From Casimicrobiaceae bacterium (GTDB lineage: Bacteria; Pseudomonadota; Gammaproteobacteria; Burkholderiales; Casimicrobiaceae): a DNA stretch of 64,000 nt. A program made the translations under genes and the position numbers. Below, piece after piece: positions 42,799 to 51,803 of this stretch (position 1 is the stretch's first letter; every line of letters begins with the position of its first letter). The notes beneath the pieces were generated by a model. The model searched no databases. It was not told where the DNA came from and was given only the letters and a program-made list of their open reading frames with translations. Location: positions 1-64,000 of the forward strand of contig JAPKHK010000003.1 in NCBI GenBank assembly GCA_026646885.1. Reading direction: 5' to 3'.

Positions 42799-44097
42799 AT
42801 GGACGGCATGATCGCTTTCTTTCTGATCATAGCCTTGTTCGCGCTGCTGGGCAGTGGCGTGTGGATAGGCCTGGCCCTGGCCGGCGTCGCCTGGGTGGGC
42901 ATGGCGTTGTTCAGCACGCGGCCCGCGGGTGACGCGATGGCGCTCACCATCTGGGGCTCGGCCTCGTCTTGGACGCTGACCGCTTTGCCGCTGTTCTTGT
43001 GGATGGGCGAAATCCTCTTTCGCACCAAACTTTCCGAAGACATGTTTCGCGGCCTCGCGCCTTGGCTCGAGCGCGTCCCCGGTCGGCTGCTGCACACCAA
43101 TATCCTGGGATGTACTCTGTTCGCCGCGGTCTCGGGCTCCAGCGCCGCCACCTGCGCCACCATCGGCAAAATGACCCTGCCCGAACTCAAGGCCCGGGGC
43201 TATCCTGAAGGCATCACCATTGGCACTCTGGCCGGCGCAGGCACCTTGGGTTTGCTGATTCCGCCCTCGATCATCATGATCGTTTACGGCGTCACCTCCA
43301 ATGTCTCCATCGCCCAGCTGTTCATCGCCGGCGTCATACCAGGCCTGCTGCTCGCAGCGCTTTTCTCCGGTTTCATCGTGGTGTGGGCGCTCTTGAACCC
43401 CAGAGCGGTGCCGCACGTCGAGCGGCACACGCCCCTCGCACTAAAGATTGCCGCCTCACGCCATCTCTTTCCGGTGGTGCTGCTGATCGGCCTGGTGCTG
43501 GGTTCCATTTACACCGGCATCGCCACTGCCACGGAAGCCGCGGCCCTGGGCGTGGTCGGCGCACTGGGCATTGCCGCGGCGCAAGGCGCCTTGAACCGCG
43601 AGGCTTTTCTCGCCAGCCTTTTGGGCGCCACACGGCTTTATTGCATGATCGCGCTCATCCTCACTGGCGCGGCTTTTCTCACCCTCTCGATGGGCTACTT
43701 GGGCCTGCCCCGCAATCTCGCCGAATGGATTGGCGGTCTGGGGCTTTCCCCGCTCGGACTCATTGTCGCCCTCACTGCGTTCTACCTCCTCCTCGGTTGT
43801 TTCCTCGACGGCATTTCCATGGTGGTGCTGACCATGGGCGTAATCCTGCCGACAGTGGAACGCGCCGGCATCGACTTATTGTGGTTCGGCGTTTTCTTGG
43901 TGCTCGTGGTGGAAGCGGCGCAAATCACCCCGCCGGTGGGCTTCAACCTTTTCGTGCTGCAGGGTATGACGGGCCGGCAACTCACCTGGATTGCCAAGCA
44001 CACGCTGCCGATGTTCCTGCTGATGATCGTCGCCGTAGCCCTCATCTGGTGGTGGCCGCAACTGGTCACTTGGCTGCCGCAGCGGATGAGGTTCTGA
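42799..44097 (+). CDS. dctM: TRAP transporter large membrane subunit (DctM-type)
   Basis: A 432-residue membrane protein with about 12 helices, the sodium-coupled translocator of the TRAP system. It has the DctM landmarks: a TALPLFLWMGEIL helix near residue 60, the SGSSAATCATIGKMTLPEL loop and the LLIPPSIIMIVYG helical hairpin. The C-terminal half repeats this pattern, with LGCFLDGISMVVLTMGVILP and AQITPPVGFNLFVLQG. It starts 7 bp after dctQ. Confidence 0.93.
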   Translation: MDGMIAFFLIIALFALLGSGVWIGLALAGVAWVGMALFSTRPAGDAMALTIWGSASSWTLTALPLFLWMGEILFRTKLSEDMFRGLAPWLERVPGRLLHTNILGCTLFAAVSGSSAATCATIGKMTLPELKARGYPEGITIGTLAGAGTLGLLIPPSIIMIVYGVTSNVSIAQLFIAGVIPGLLLAALFSGFIVVWALLNPRAVPHVERHTPLALKIAASRHLFPVVLLIGLVLGSIYTGIATATEAAALGVVGALGIAAAQGALNREAFLASLLGATRLYCMIALILTGAAFLTLSMGYLGLPRNLAEWIGGLGLSPLGLIVALTAFYLLLGCFLDGISMVVLTMGVILPTVERAGIDLLWFGVFLVLVVEAAQITPPVGFNLFVLQGMTGRQLTWIAKHTLPMFLLMIVAVALIWWWPQLVTWLPQRMRF

Positions 44098-44176
44098 AAC
44101 CCGCTGCGGCGGCCTCGACGAAGACGCGCCCTTCCGACGAGTTGCGCTGGCGGTCTTGCCTGGCGGCTGTGGCACA

Positions 44177-45073
44177 ATGCTTCCTATCCCACATCCGCCG
44201 CCCGCCGTGCTGCTTCGCCGCCACGCTACCGCTCAGGAGTTTCTCGCCGTCGCCCAGCACTGGCTGGAGCGCGCGGAGTCGGCCAACAACTTGCTGCTCT
44301 CGTTTGCCTCGCGACGCATGGCGACGGGCCCCAGCGACGCAGGAGACTTCTTCGTCACGGTTCGCGATCATCACGGTTTGTGCCTTGCCGCCGGTGGTAG
44401 TAACGAGGGCGGACTGCTGCTCGCCGCCACCGACCCCCGCGCGCTTACCAAGCTTGCGCGCGAACTCGCGTGCGCCGGCTTCCGACCACAAGGTGTGGTC
44501 GCCGAAGTCCCAGTGGCGGAGCGCTTCGCGGCGATCTTCTGCCCTCAAGCCCGGGCCGAGGCCAAGCTGCGCCATCGGCTCAAGCACTTGGCGCTTCACA
44601 CTCTGCCCTTACCTCCAGTGGTGCCCGGCACGATGCGCGACGCCACCCTTCTCGACCTTGCGCCAGTCGAGCATTGGTGGACCGCGTTTCGCGAAGAGAC
44701 GCGCACCCCCGGCTCCGCGCGCGATCTATTGGAAGCCGTGGAGAACCGTTTGCCTGGGCGCGGCGTGGTCTTGTGGTGCGGCCCCGAACCCTTGGCTATG
44801 GCTGCCTACACTTTGCTGCAACCGAACAGCGCCCGCATCAGCGCGGTATTCACCGCGCCAACGGCACGCCGGCAAGGCTTCGCCAGCGCGCTGGTCGCCG
44901 CACTCTGCCGCCAACTCATGCTCAAAGGTGGCGAGGACGGCCGCCCGCGGCGCGCCTGCTTCCTCTCCACGGATGCCACCAATCCGGTAAGCAACGCGAT
45001 TTACGAACGGATCGGCTTTCGGGACGCCGGCGAGCACTTGCATCTGGACTTCCTCTATCGTCCCGCAGCATGA
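44177..45073 (+). CDS. GNAT family N-acetyltransferase
   Basis: A 298-residue protein with a C-terminal GNAT domain (about 150-298) whose acetyl-CoA loop is TARRQGFASALVAALCRQL and whose later strand reads ACFLSTDATNPVSNAIYERIGF. The N-terminal half is of the kind seen in GNAT proteins with a second, degenerate domain; the substrate is unknown. The frame is open from 44156, but the ATG at 44177 is the better start. Its stop overlaps the rsmE start by 4 bp (ATGA). Confidence 0.83.
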   Translation: MLPIPHPPPAVLLRRHATAQEFLAVAQHWLERAESANNLLLSFASRRMATGPSDAGDFFVTVRDHHGLCLAAGGSNEGGLLLAATDPRALTKLARELACAGFRPQGVVAEVPVAERFAAIFCPQARAEAKLRHRLKHLALHTLPLPPVVPGTMRDATLLDLAPVEHWWTAFREETRTPGSARDLLEAVENRLPGRGVVLWCGPEPLAMAAYTLLQPNSARISAVFTAPTARRQGFASALVAALCRQLMLKGGEDGRPRRACFLSTDATNPVSNAIYERIGFRDAGEHLHLDFLYRPAA

Positions 45074-45804
45074 AGGCACCTCCGCGCGTCTACTGTCCAT
45101 TTCCGCTTCACCCGGGAGCCCATCCGGAATTGCCGGAAGCAGCGGCCCATCACCTCACTCGCGTCCTACGCCTCGGACCAGGCGCGGAACTGCGCCTCTT
45201 CGACGGGGCGGGAGACGAATGGCAAGCGACCATCACTCACGTCGACAAGCGGGGGGTACGCGCTGCCTTGCAACAGAAGATCGCCAGCGAACGCGAGTCT
45301 CCACTGGCCATCACCTTGTTGCAGGGCATCGCCGGCGCCGACAAGATGGACTGGATCATACAAAAGGCGGTGGAACTGGGGGTCCAGCGCATCGTGCCGC
45401 TGGCCACCGAGCGGGCAGTCCTGAAGCTCGACGCGGAGCGCGCCGCCAAGCGCTTGCGGCATTGGCAGAACGTCGTCATCAGCGCTTGCGAGCAGTGCGG
45501 CCGCAATCACCTGCCGGAATTGCAAGCGCCGCTCCCGCTGCCGCAGCGCCTCGCGCAAGCGAGCACCGCTACCCGTATCCTGCTCTCGCCCAATGCGCAG
45601 CACACCCTGCCGGGGCTGGGCGGGGCGGTGACTGCCGTCGAGTTGCTTATCGGCCCCGAAGGCGGCCTGAGCGAGCGCGAGCTGCAAACCGCCGCGGCGG
45701 CCGGCTTTTGCGCGGTGCACCTCGGCCCGCGCGTGCTGCGCACCGAGACGGCTGGCCTTGCCGCCATCGCGGCGATGCAGGTTCTGTGGGGAGATTGGCG
45801 CTGA
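45070..45804 (+). CDS. rsmE: 16S rRNA m3U1498 methyltransferase
   Basis: A SPOUT-family methyltransferase of 244 residues that methylates U1498 of 16S rRNA in the 30S subunit, using SAM. An N-terminal PUA-like domain (about 1-75) precedes the SPOUT domain. The knot has LLIGPEGGLSERE and LGPRVLRTETAGLAAI, and AVELGVQRIVPL lies upstream, as in E. coli RsmE. It is coupled to the GNAT gene by a 4-bp overlap. Confidence 0.94.
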   Translation: MKAPPRVYCPFPLHPGAHPELPEAAAHHLTRVLRLGPGAELRLFDGAGDEWQATITHVDKRGVRAALQQKIASERESPLAITLLQGIAGADKMDWIIQKAVELGVQRIVPLATERAVLKLDAERAAKRLRHWQNVVISACEQCGRNHLPELQAPLPLPQRLAQASTATRILLSPNAQHTLPGLGGAVTAVELLIGPEGGLSERELQTAAAAGFCAVHLGPRVLRTETAGLAAIAAMQVLWGDWR

Positions 45805-45888
45805 GGGCGTGTCATGTCGGACAGCGCCCCATGGTCGCGCATAGACTATTCCGGACCGCAAGCTGGCGCAGCCTGCCCGAGCAGTGAC

Positions 45889-46923
45889 TCAGAGCGCCAG
45901 GGGCTTGAGCACCGCTTTGCCAGCGCCAGCAATGCGCAAACCGAAATTGCGCAGAGCCGACCACAGATCGTCCTTGCCCAGCCCTTTGGCTAGGGCATCG
46001 AGCCGCGCGATTTCGCTGAGCAATTCGCCGAGCAGCCCCGGTTCCACACGACGGGCGGCCACCTCCATGGCCGCTTGCCGGCGACCCCAGACGCGAGCGT
46101 TCTTGACTGCCTGGCCAAGCGGCAGACCGCCGCGCATCGCCGCAATCACGTTGCACAGGGCGTGCACATCGTCGGAGAGTTGCCACACGATGAGCGGCGG
46201 TCCCTCACCTTCGGCTTGGAGTCCGGCAAGCACATGGCAAAAGCGCTTGGCGTCGCCCACTAACATCGCTTCGGACAACTGGGTGATGTCATATCTCGCC
46301 ACCCGCACCACGGCATTCTCCACGGCATCAGGCGCCAGTTCGCCGGGCGGCAGCAGAAGCGCGAGCTTGGCGATTTCCTGCTGCGCCGCCAACAAGTTGC
46401 CTTCGCAGCGTTCGGCCAGCATTTGCAGCACGTCCGCGCTCGCCTTCTGTCCATTCTGCGCCAAGCGGGAGCCCATCCAGGCCGGCAATTCCTCGCGCTC
46501 CAATGTCGGGATGCTGACGGCCACCCCTGCTCCCTCCAAGGCGGTGAACCACTTGCTGCCCTGGGTCGCGCGATCGAGGCGGGGAAGACTCAAGAGCAAG
46601 AGGTGGTCGGGGCTAGGCGCCCCGGCATAGGCTTCGAGCTGCTTGGCGCCTTCCACTCCAGGCTTACCGCCGGGGACGCGCAAATCGATGACACCCCGAC
46701 CGCCGAAGAGTGAGAGGTTCTGGTGGGCCGCCGCGAATTCGTCCCACTTGAAGCCGCTCTCCACCACCAGCACTTGGCGATCCTCATAACCCGCCTGGCG
46801 GGCGGCGGCACGAATCAGATCGCCTGCTTCAATCTGCAGCAGCGGCTCGTCGCCAAACAGAACGTAGATCGGAGCGAGCCTGCGCTCGATTTGGCCAGCG
46901 AGCTGGGCCAACTTCACCTGCAT
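45889..46923 (-). CDS. holA: DNA polymerase III delta subunit
   Basis: HolA is the clamp-loader wrench subunit that opens the beta clamp. The 344-residue protein has the expected three domains: an N-terminal AAA-like fold (PIYVLFGDEPLLQIEAGDLI, lacking a functional Walker A, as is normal), a middle domain (AQNGQKASADVLQMLAERCEG) and the C-terminal collar helices. It starts at the stop codon of lptE (1-nt overlap), the leuS-lptE-holA order common in beta- and gammaproteobacteria. Confidence 0.93.
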   Translation of the reverse strand: MQVKLAQLAGQIERRLAPIYVLFGDEPLLQIEAGDLIRAAARQAGYEDRQVLVVESGFKWDEFAAAHQNLSLFGGRGVIDLRVPGGKPGVEGAKQLEAYAGAPSPDHLLLLSLPRLDRATQGSKWFTALEGAGVAVSIPTLEREELPAWMGSRLAQNGQKASADVLQMLAERCEGNLLAAQQEIAKLALLLPPGELAPDAVENAVVRVARYDITQLSEAMLVGDAKRFCHVLAGLQAEGEGPPLIVWQLSDDVHALCNVIAAMRGGLPLGQAVKNARVWGRRQAAMEVAARRVEPGLLGELLSEIARLDALAKGLGKDDLWSALRNFGLRIAGAGKAVLKPLAL

Positions 46924-47447
46924 CAGCCCCCCGGCCGCTTCGCGGACGCCAGGCGCCGCATCATCTGCTCCAGCGCGTCGGCGTACATGGCTTGCACCAG
47001 GGCGCGCTCTTCGGCTTCTTTGGCGAGGGCCTGGCTGTCATTGAAGGAGAAATCGCGGCGCAGGTTGATCTCACTGGTCTTGAGCCACTCGCTGCCTTTG
47101 TTGTCGTGAACACGAAAAACGATTTTCAAGGTCAGCAGAAACTCGCGTACCCGCCCACCGCCCGAGATGGTAAGCACCTGCTTGTCGAAGCTGAGCACGG
47201 CGATGTCAATGACAGCCTCGGCCACCTCCGGAACTTCGGCGATCCGCGCTCTGGCCTCCCCGCGCAATCGGCGCATCAGCTCGGGGTAGAGCGGCGTAGC
47301 CTCGCCGCCGGAAACGAAGACACTGGCAAAAGGCAGCGTCGTTTCGCCGCGCAGCCGGAATCCGCAGCCCGCCACCAAGACCAGGCCGGCGAGAAGCACC
47401 CAAGCGCCGGCGCGCCAAAGCAAACAAGAGTCAGGTGGGTTCCGCAT
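46923..47447 (-). CDS. lptE: LPS-assembly lipoprotein LptE
   Basis: An outer-membrane lipoprotein of 174 residues that plugs the LptD barrel for LPS export. A lipobox LVAGC puts the acylated Cys at residue 28, followed by GFRLRGE, the family's first conserved strand. The remainder alternates strands and helices. It overlaps leuS and holA by 1 nt at each end (TGATG type). This supports an LPS-producing outer membrane, needed for the arn pathway to matter. Confidence 0.9.
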   Translation of the reverse strand: MRNPPDSCLLWRAGAWVLLAGLVLVAGCGFRLRGETTLPFASVFVSGGEATPLYPELMRRLRGEARARIAEVPEVAEAVIDIAVLSFDKQVLTISGGGRVREFLLTLKIVFRVHDNKGSEWLKTSEINLRRDFSFNDSQALAKEAEERALVQAMYADALEQMMRRLASAKRPGG

Positions 47448-50059
47448 CAGGCCACGACATTGACGAGGCGGCCAGCGACCACGATCACCTTCCGCGGCGT
47501 CTTGCCTGCGGCGTGGCGCTGGTATTCGGGGCTGGCGATGGCGATGGCCTCGATTGCCGCCTGATCGCCCCCAGCGGGCACGTCGATCTGGCCGCGTGTC
47601 TTGCCATTGATTTGCAGGACCAGGGTGACCACGTCCTGCACCAATGCCGCCTCATCGACTTGCGGCCAAGGGGCATCGATCAGATCTCCCTCACGCCCGG
47701 CAAAACCAAGCTGCGACCATAGAGCATGCGTGATGTGCGGTACCACCGGATTGAGCACCCGCAGCAGAATCGACAGACCCTCGCGCAGGGCCTCGACGCG
47801 CGCGGCGCCACCTTCGGGCGGCGTCCCTTCCAGGGCATTGAGCATCTTCATGCCGGCGGAAACCACGGTATTGAATTGCAGGCGGGCGTAGTCGTAATTC
47901 GCTTGGGCCAGGTGCTTGTGCAGCTCGCGCCGCAATTCGCATAGCGGCTTGGGCGCTTGGGTCCAATCCACGACTTGGGGCGCCGCGGCAATCGCGCTGG
48001 TCGCTTCCTGGGCAAAAGCCCACAAGCGCTTCAAAAAGCGATAGGCGCCCTCGACGCCGGCGTCGGACCATTCCAGAGTCTGTTCCGGGTGGCTCGCAAA
48101 CATCACGAAAAGCCGCGCCGTATCCGCGCCGTATTGCTCAATCAGTGCCTGCGGGTCGACACCGTTGCGCTTGGACTTGGACATCGTCCCGACCCCGCCA
48201 TAGTCCACGGCTTGGCCATCGCTCGCGGCAATGGCGCCTGTGACACGCCCGTCTTCATCGCGCGTAACTTCGACTTCGTCGGGAGCAAAGTACCTAATGC
48301 CGCCCTTTTCCCCCTTGCGTGAGTAAATATGGTTGAGCACCATGCCTTGGGTGAGCAGGCGGGTAAAGGGTTCGTCGAATTTCACCAGGCCCAGATCGCG
48401 CATCACCTTGGTCCAGAAGCGCGAATACAGAAGATGCAAAATGGCATGCTCGATGCCGCCGATGTATTGGTCCACCGGCAGCCAGTGATCCACGCGGCCA
48501 TCGACCATCGCCCGGGCGTTGTCGTGCGAGGCGTAGCGCGAGTAATACCAGGAGGAATCGACGAAGGTGTCCATCGTATCGGTTTCCCGACGCGCCGCCC
48601 CCCCGCACTTGGGGCAGCGGCATTGCACGAAATCGGCGCGCTTGTTGAGGGGGTTGCCGGTACCGTCAGGCACGCAATCCTCGGGCAGCTCTACCGGCAA
48701 ATCGGCATCGGGTACCGGCACATCGCCACAGGCTTCGCAGTGGATCAGCGGGATCGGACAGCCCCAGTAGCGCTGGCGCGATATACCCCAGTCGCGCAAG
48801 CGCCATTGCACTTGCGTGTCGCCCAGACCTTTGGCTCGGAGGTCCTCGGCGATGGCCTTGACGGCATCGCCATACTTGAGTCCATCGTACTTGCCGGAAT
48901 GGACACACACGCCGCTTTGCTTGCCGGCATACCACTCCGCCCAAGCATCATCGGAAAACATCTGACCGGGCACATCGATCACTTGCTTGATCGGCAGGCC
49001 GTACTTCTTGGCGAAGTGAAAATCCCTTTCGTCGTGCGCCGGCACCGCCATGACGGCACCCTCGCCGTAACTCATCAGCACATAGTTACCGACCCAGACT
49101 TCGATCTTCTCGCCAGTGAGCGGATGCGTGACGAACAGGCCGGTGCGCATGCCCTTCTTTTCCATGGTCGCCAAATCGGCTTCCATCACCGAGCCATGCT
49201 TGCACTCCTCGATGAACGCGGCGAGTTCCGGATTGTTGCGCGCGGCAAAAGCAGCGAGAGCGTGTTCAGCGGCCACGGCACAGAAGGTGACTCCCATGAT
49301 GGTGTCGGCGCGTGTGGTGAACACCCAGAGCCTCTCCGCCTTTCCATCGAGCTCATAGGGAAAGGCAAAGCGCACACCCTCACTTTTGCCGATCCAGTTG
49401 GCCTGCATCGCCTTGACGCGCTCCGGCCAACCGCCAAGCTGATCGAGATCGGCCAGCAGTTCCTGGGCATAGCGGGTTATGGCCAAGTAATAACCAGGAA
49501 TCTCCCGACGCTCGACCAATGCACCCGTGCGCCAGCCGCGGCCATCGATGACCTGCTCGTTGGCGAGCACGGTCTGATCGACCGGGTCCCAGTTGACGAC
49601 CTGGGTTTTCTTGTAGGCAATGCCCTTTTCCAACATGCGCAGAAAAAGCCACTGATTCCAGCGGTAATATTCGGGCCGGCAGGTCGCCAGTTCGCGCTTC
49701 CAGTCGATGGCGAAGCCTAGGGACTGCAACTGCATCTTCATGTACGCGATGTTGTCGTAAGTCCACTTCGCCGGCGGCACGGCATTGGCCATGGCGGCGT
49801 TCTCCGCCGGCAAACCGAAAGCGTCCCAACCCATGGGTTGCAGCACGTTCTTGCCGTTCATGCGGTGGTAACGAGTGAGCACGTCGCCGATGGTGTAGTT
49901 GCGCACATGCCCCATGTGCAGCTTGCCGGAAGGATAAGGAAACATCGACAGGCAGTAGAACTTCTCCCGGTCGGGGCGTTCGACGGCTTCGAAAGCTCTG
50001 GTGCTTTCCCAGTGGTGCTGGGCCGCAGATTCGATCTCGGCGTGGCGATAGGGCAACAT
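47447..50059 (-). CDS. leuS: Leucyl-tRNA synthetase
   Basis: LeuRS charges tRNA-Leu; a class I synthetase with an editing domain, 870 residues (E. coli 860). The HIGH motif reads HMGH (residues 48-51, in [11 protein letters not shown]) and the KMSKS loop is MSKSKRNG from Met626. The CP1 editing region holds the [11 protein letters not shown] segment. The C-terminal anticodon-binding and tail domains are complete. The start at 50059 is shortly downstream of a perfect TATAAT box on the minus strand. Confidence 0.97.
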   Translation of the reverse strand: MLPYRHAEIESAAQHHWESTRAFEAVERPDREKFYCLSMFPYPSGKLHMGHVRNYTIGDVLTRYHRMNGKNVLQPMGWDAFGLPAENAAMANAVPPAKWTYDNIAYMKMQLQSLGFAIDWKRELATCRPEYYRWNQWLFLRMLEKGIAYKKTQVVNWDPVDQTVLANEQVIDGRGWRTGALVERREIPGYYLAITRYAQELLADLDQLGGWPERVKAMQANWIGKSEGVRFAFPYELDGKAERLWVFTTRADTIMGVTFCAVAAEHALAAFAARNNPELAAFIEECKHGSVMEADLATMEKKGMRTGLFVTHPLTGEKIEVWVGNYVLMSYGEGAVMAVPAHDERDFHFAKKYGLPIKQVIDVPGQMFSDDAWAEWYAGKQSGVCVHSGKYDGLKYGDAVKAIAEDLRAKGLGDTQVQWRLRDWGISRQRYWGCPIPLIHCEACGDVPVPDADLPVELPEDCVPDGTGNPLNKRADFVQCRCPKCGGAARRETDTMDTFVDSSWYYSRYASHDNARAMVDGRVDHWLPVDQYIGGIEHAILHLLYSRFWTKVMRDLGLVKFDEPFTRLLTQGMVLNHIYSRKGEKGGIRYFAPDEVEVTRDEDGRVTGAIAASDGQAVDYGGVGTMSKSKRNGVDPQALIEQYGADTARLFVMFASHPEQTLEWSDAGVEGAYRFLKRLWAFAQEATSAIAAAPQVVDWTQAPKPLCELRRELHKHLAQANYDYARLQFNTVVSAGMKMLNALEGTPPEGGAARVEALREGLSILLRVLNPVVPHITHALWSQLGFAGREGDLIDAPWPQVDEAALVQDVVTLVLQINGKTRGQIDVPAGGDQAAIEAIAIASPEYQRHAAGKTPRKVIVVAGRLVNVVA

Positions 50060-50094
50060 GGCTTGGGATTGTGCTAAATTGCGAGGAATTGCGG

Positions 50095-50100
50095 ATTATA
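50095..50100 (-). promoter_or_regulatory. -10 box of the leuS-lptE-holA transcript
   Basis: A perfect TATAAT on the minus strand (ATTATA on the plus strand) about 35 bp upstream of the leuS ATG. The -35 region is GC-rich and unclear. The same AT-rich gap probably also serves the divergent FecR-SPOR gene. Confidence 0.5.
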
Positions 50101-50137
50101 CCGACTCGAGCCCCCCAAGCGGGCGGGAGGATCAACC

Positions 50138-51010
50138 ATGACGCGCTGGATCGCCGTTCTTGCCGCCTGGCTGGGTGCAATTGGCTTTGGGCAAGCCGCG
50201 CCTGCCGCGCTGGTCGAGGGCGTGCAGATGCCCGCGTGGCTGGTGCGAGGCGGTCTCCTACAGCCGCTCGCCCCTGGCATGGAGCTGCGTGCCCTGGACA
50301 GCTTGCGCACGGGGCGCGACGCGCGCGTTCTCCTCGTCCTTGGTGAGGGCAGCCTGCTGCGCCTGGGCGAGCAAACCGAGCTGCAAATACATGCCCTACC
50401 GAACCCAAGTGACGGCAAGCGCCCTTTTCACGCCGTCTTTCACGTGCCCCGCGGTGCTTTTCGCTTGGTCATGGCGCAGGTCGCCGCACCCCCGGACCGG
50501 CGCTTCGAAGTGCGCATGGCGCGACTCGCGGCGACCCTCAGGGGCACCGACTTATGGGGGAAAACGACCGATGAAGGGGATGTGATCTGCCTCATCGAGG
50601 GGAGCGCCGAATTGCAGCGCCCGGGTGCCTCGCCACTCAACATGAACGATCCGCTCACCTATTTCACCGCACCGAAGGCCGAGCCCGCCGTCTCGCCGCA
50701 GATCGCGTCGCTGGCGCGTCTCGCGGCATGGGCGCAAGAGACCGACCTCGCCGCGCCGCGCGGCGCACTGCGGCGCGGCGGCAACTGGAATGTACTCTTG
50801 GCCGACGCGGCCGAGCAGGGCCCGGCGCTGGACGTGTACCTCAAGGCACGGACTGCCGGCTATGCCGCCAGCATCGATGCCATAGGCAAGGAGCCAAAAC
50901 GGCACTACCTCGTACGGATCAAGGAAATCGCCAGTGAAAGCGGCGCTCAGGAGCTCGCACGTCGCCTCGCCACAGAGTTGAAGCTACCGCCCCTACAAGT
51001 GAAGAGATAA
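50138..51010 (+). CDS. Exported protein with FecR-like and SPOR domains
   Basis: A 290-residue protein with a signal peptide (about 1-20), a FecR-like beta domain (about 35-175: LRTGRDARVLLVLGEGSLLRL, then LRGTDLWGKTTDEGD) and a C-terminal SPOR-like domain (KRHYLVRIKEIASESGAQELARRL). SPOR domains bind denuded peptidoglycan at division sites; FecR-like domains often lie in signalling or wall proteins. The pairing suggests an envelope or septum role, but the FecR and SPOR calls rest on local patterns. A GGGAGGAT site precedes the ATG. Confidence 0.72.
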   Translation: MTRWIAVLAAWLGAIGFGQAAPAALVEGVQMPAWLVRGGLLQPLAPGMELRALDSLRTGRDARVLLVLGEGSLLRLGEQTELQIHALPNPSDGKRPFHAVFHVPRGAFRLVMAQVAAPPDRRFEVRMARLAATLRGTDLWGKTTDEGDVICLIEGSAELQRPGASPLNMNDPLTYFTAPKAEPAVSPQIASLARLAAWAQETDLAAPRGALRRGGNWNVLLADAAEQGPALDVYLKARTAGYAASIDAIGKEPKRHYLVRIKEIASESGAQELARRLATELKLPPLQVKR

Positions 51011-51029
51011 CGATTTCCCCCCTGCCGCC

Positions 51030-51665
51030 ATGACCATCGATACGTGGATCGCGCTTTTCATCTCCGGCTGGCTGATTTCGATCTCACCAGGACCGGGAGC
51101 AATTTCCTGCCTGGCGACTGGGCTTCGCCACGGGCTACGGCGCGGCCGCTGGAACATCTATGGTCTGCAGGTCGCGCTGGCGATCTGTATCGCCATAGTC
51201 GCCACGGGGCTGGGAGCCTTGCTCGCCGCATCGAGCACGGCGTTCAACGTCGTCAAGTGGTTCGGCGTCGCTTATCTCATCTATTTGGGCATACGCCAAT
51301 GGCGCGCTCCAGCCGCGGTCGACTTGGCGAGCGCGACGGCCGCCCCGCTTGAATCCCGCTGGGCGCTCTTTCGCCAAGGACTGCTGGTGAACCTCTCCAA
51401 TCCCAAGGGCATCGTCTTCTTTCTCGCCGTCTTGCCGCAGTTCATCGACCCGCAAGCGCCGCAAGCGCCGCAGTATCTGATTGCCGCGGCCACGCTGATC
51501 GCCATCGATCTGGTCGTGATGCACGGTTACACCGCCGCCGCCTCAAGCATCCAGCGCTGGCTCAGGTCGCCCACACAAGTGCGCTGGATGAACCGCTCTT
51601 TTGGCGGATTGTTCGTAGCCGCCGGACTGGCTTTGGCCACTTTCCACCGCAGCGCCGCCGACTAG
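51030..51665 (+). CDS. LysE/RhtB family exporter
   Basis: A 211-residue membrane protein with about six helices, of the LysE/RhtB amino-acid exporter family. It opens with WIALFISGWLISISPGPGAISCLATGLRHGLRRG, the family signature, and has the LVNLSNPKGIVFFLAVLPQFI block. The substrate could be homoserine, threonine, leucine or lysine. It lies 19 bp after the FecR-SPOR gene and converges on a diguanylate cyclase gene. Confidence 0.9.
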   Translation: MTIDTWIALFISGWLISISPGPGAISCLATGLRHGLRRGRWNIYGLQVALAICIAIVATGLGALLAASSTAFNVVKWFGVAYLIYLGIRQWRAPAAVDLASATAAPLESRWALFRQGLLVNLSNPKGIVFFLAVLPQFIDPQAPQAPQYLIAAATLIAIDLVVMHGYTAAASSIQRWLRSPTQVRWMNRSFGGLFVAAGLALATFHRSAAD

Positions 51666-51803
51666 AGCGCAGCTGCGCGGTGTCGACGATCGCGCCTTCC
51701 GGCGCTCTCACCGAGACGGCGGCGCTCTTGGCGAGAACCTCCTCTTTCCTCCCGAGCCGTGGACATGACCGCGGGCGCGGAGCGGCAGGAGGCGCAAACC
51801 GAC

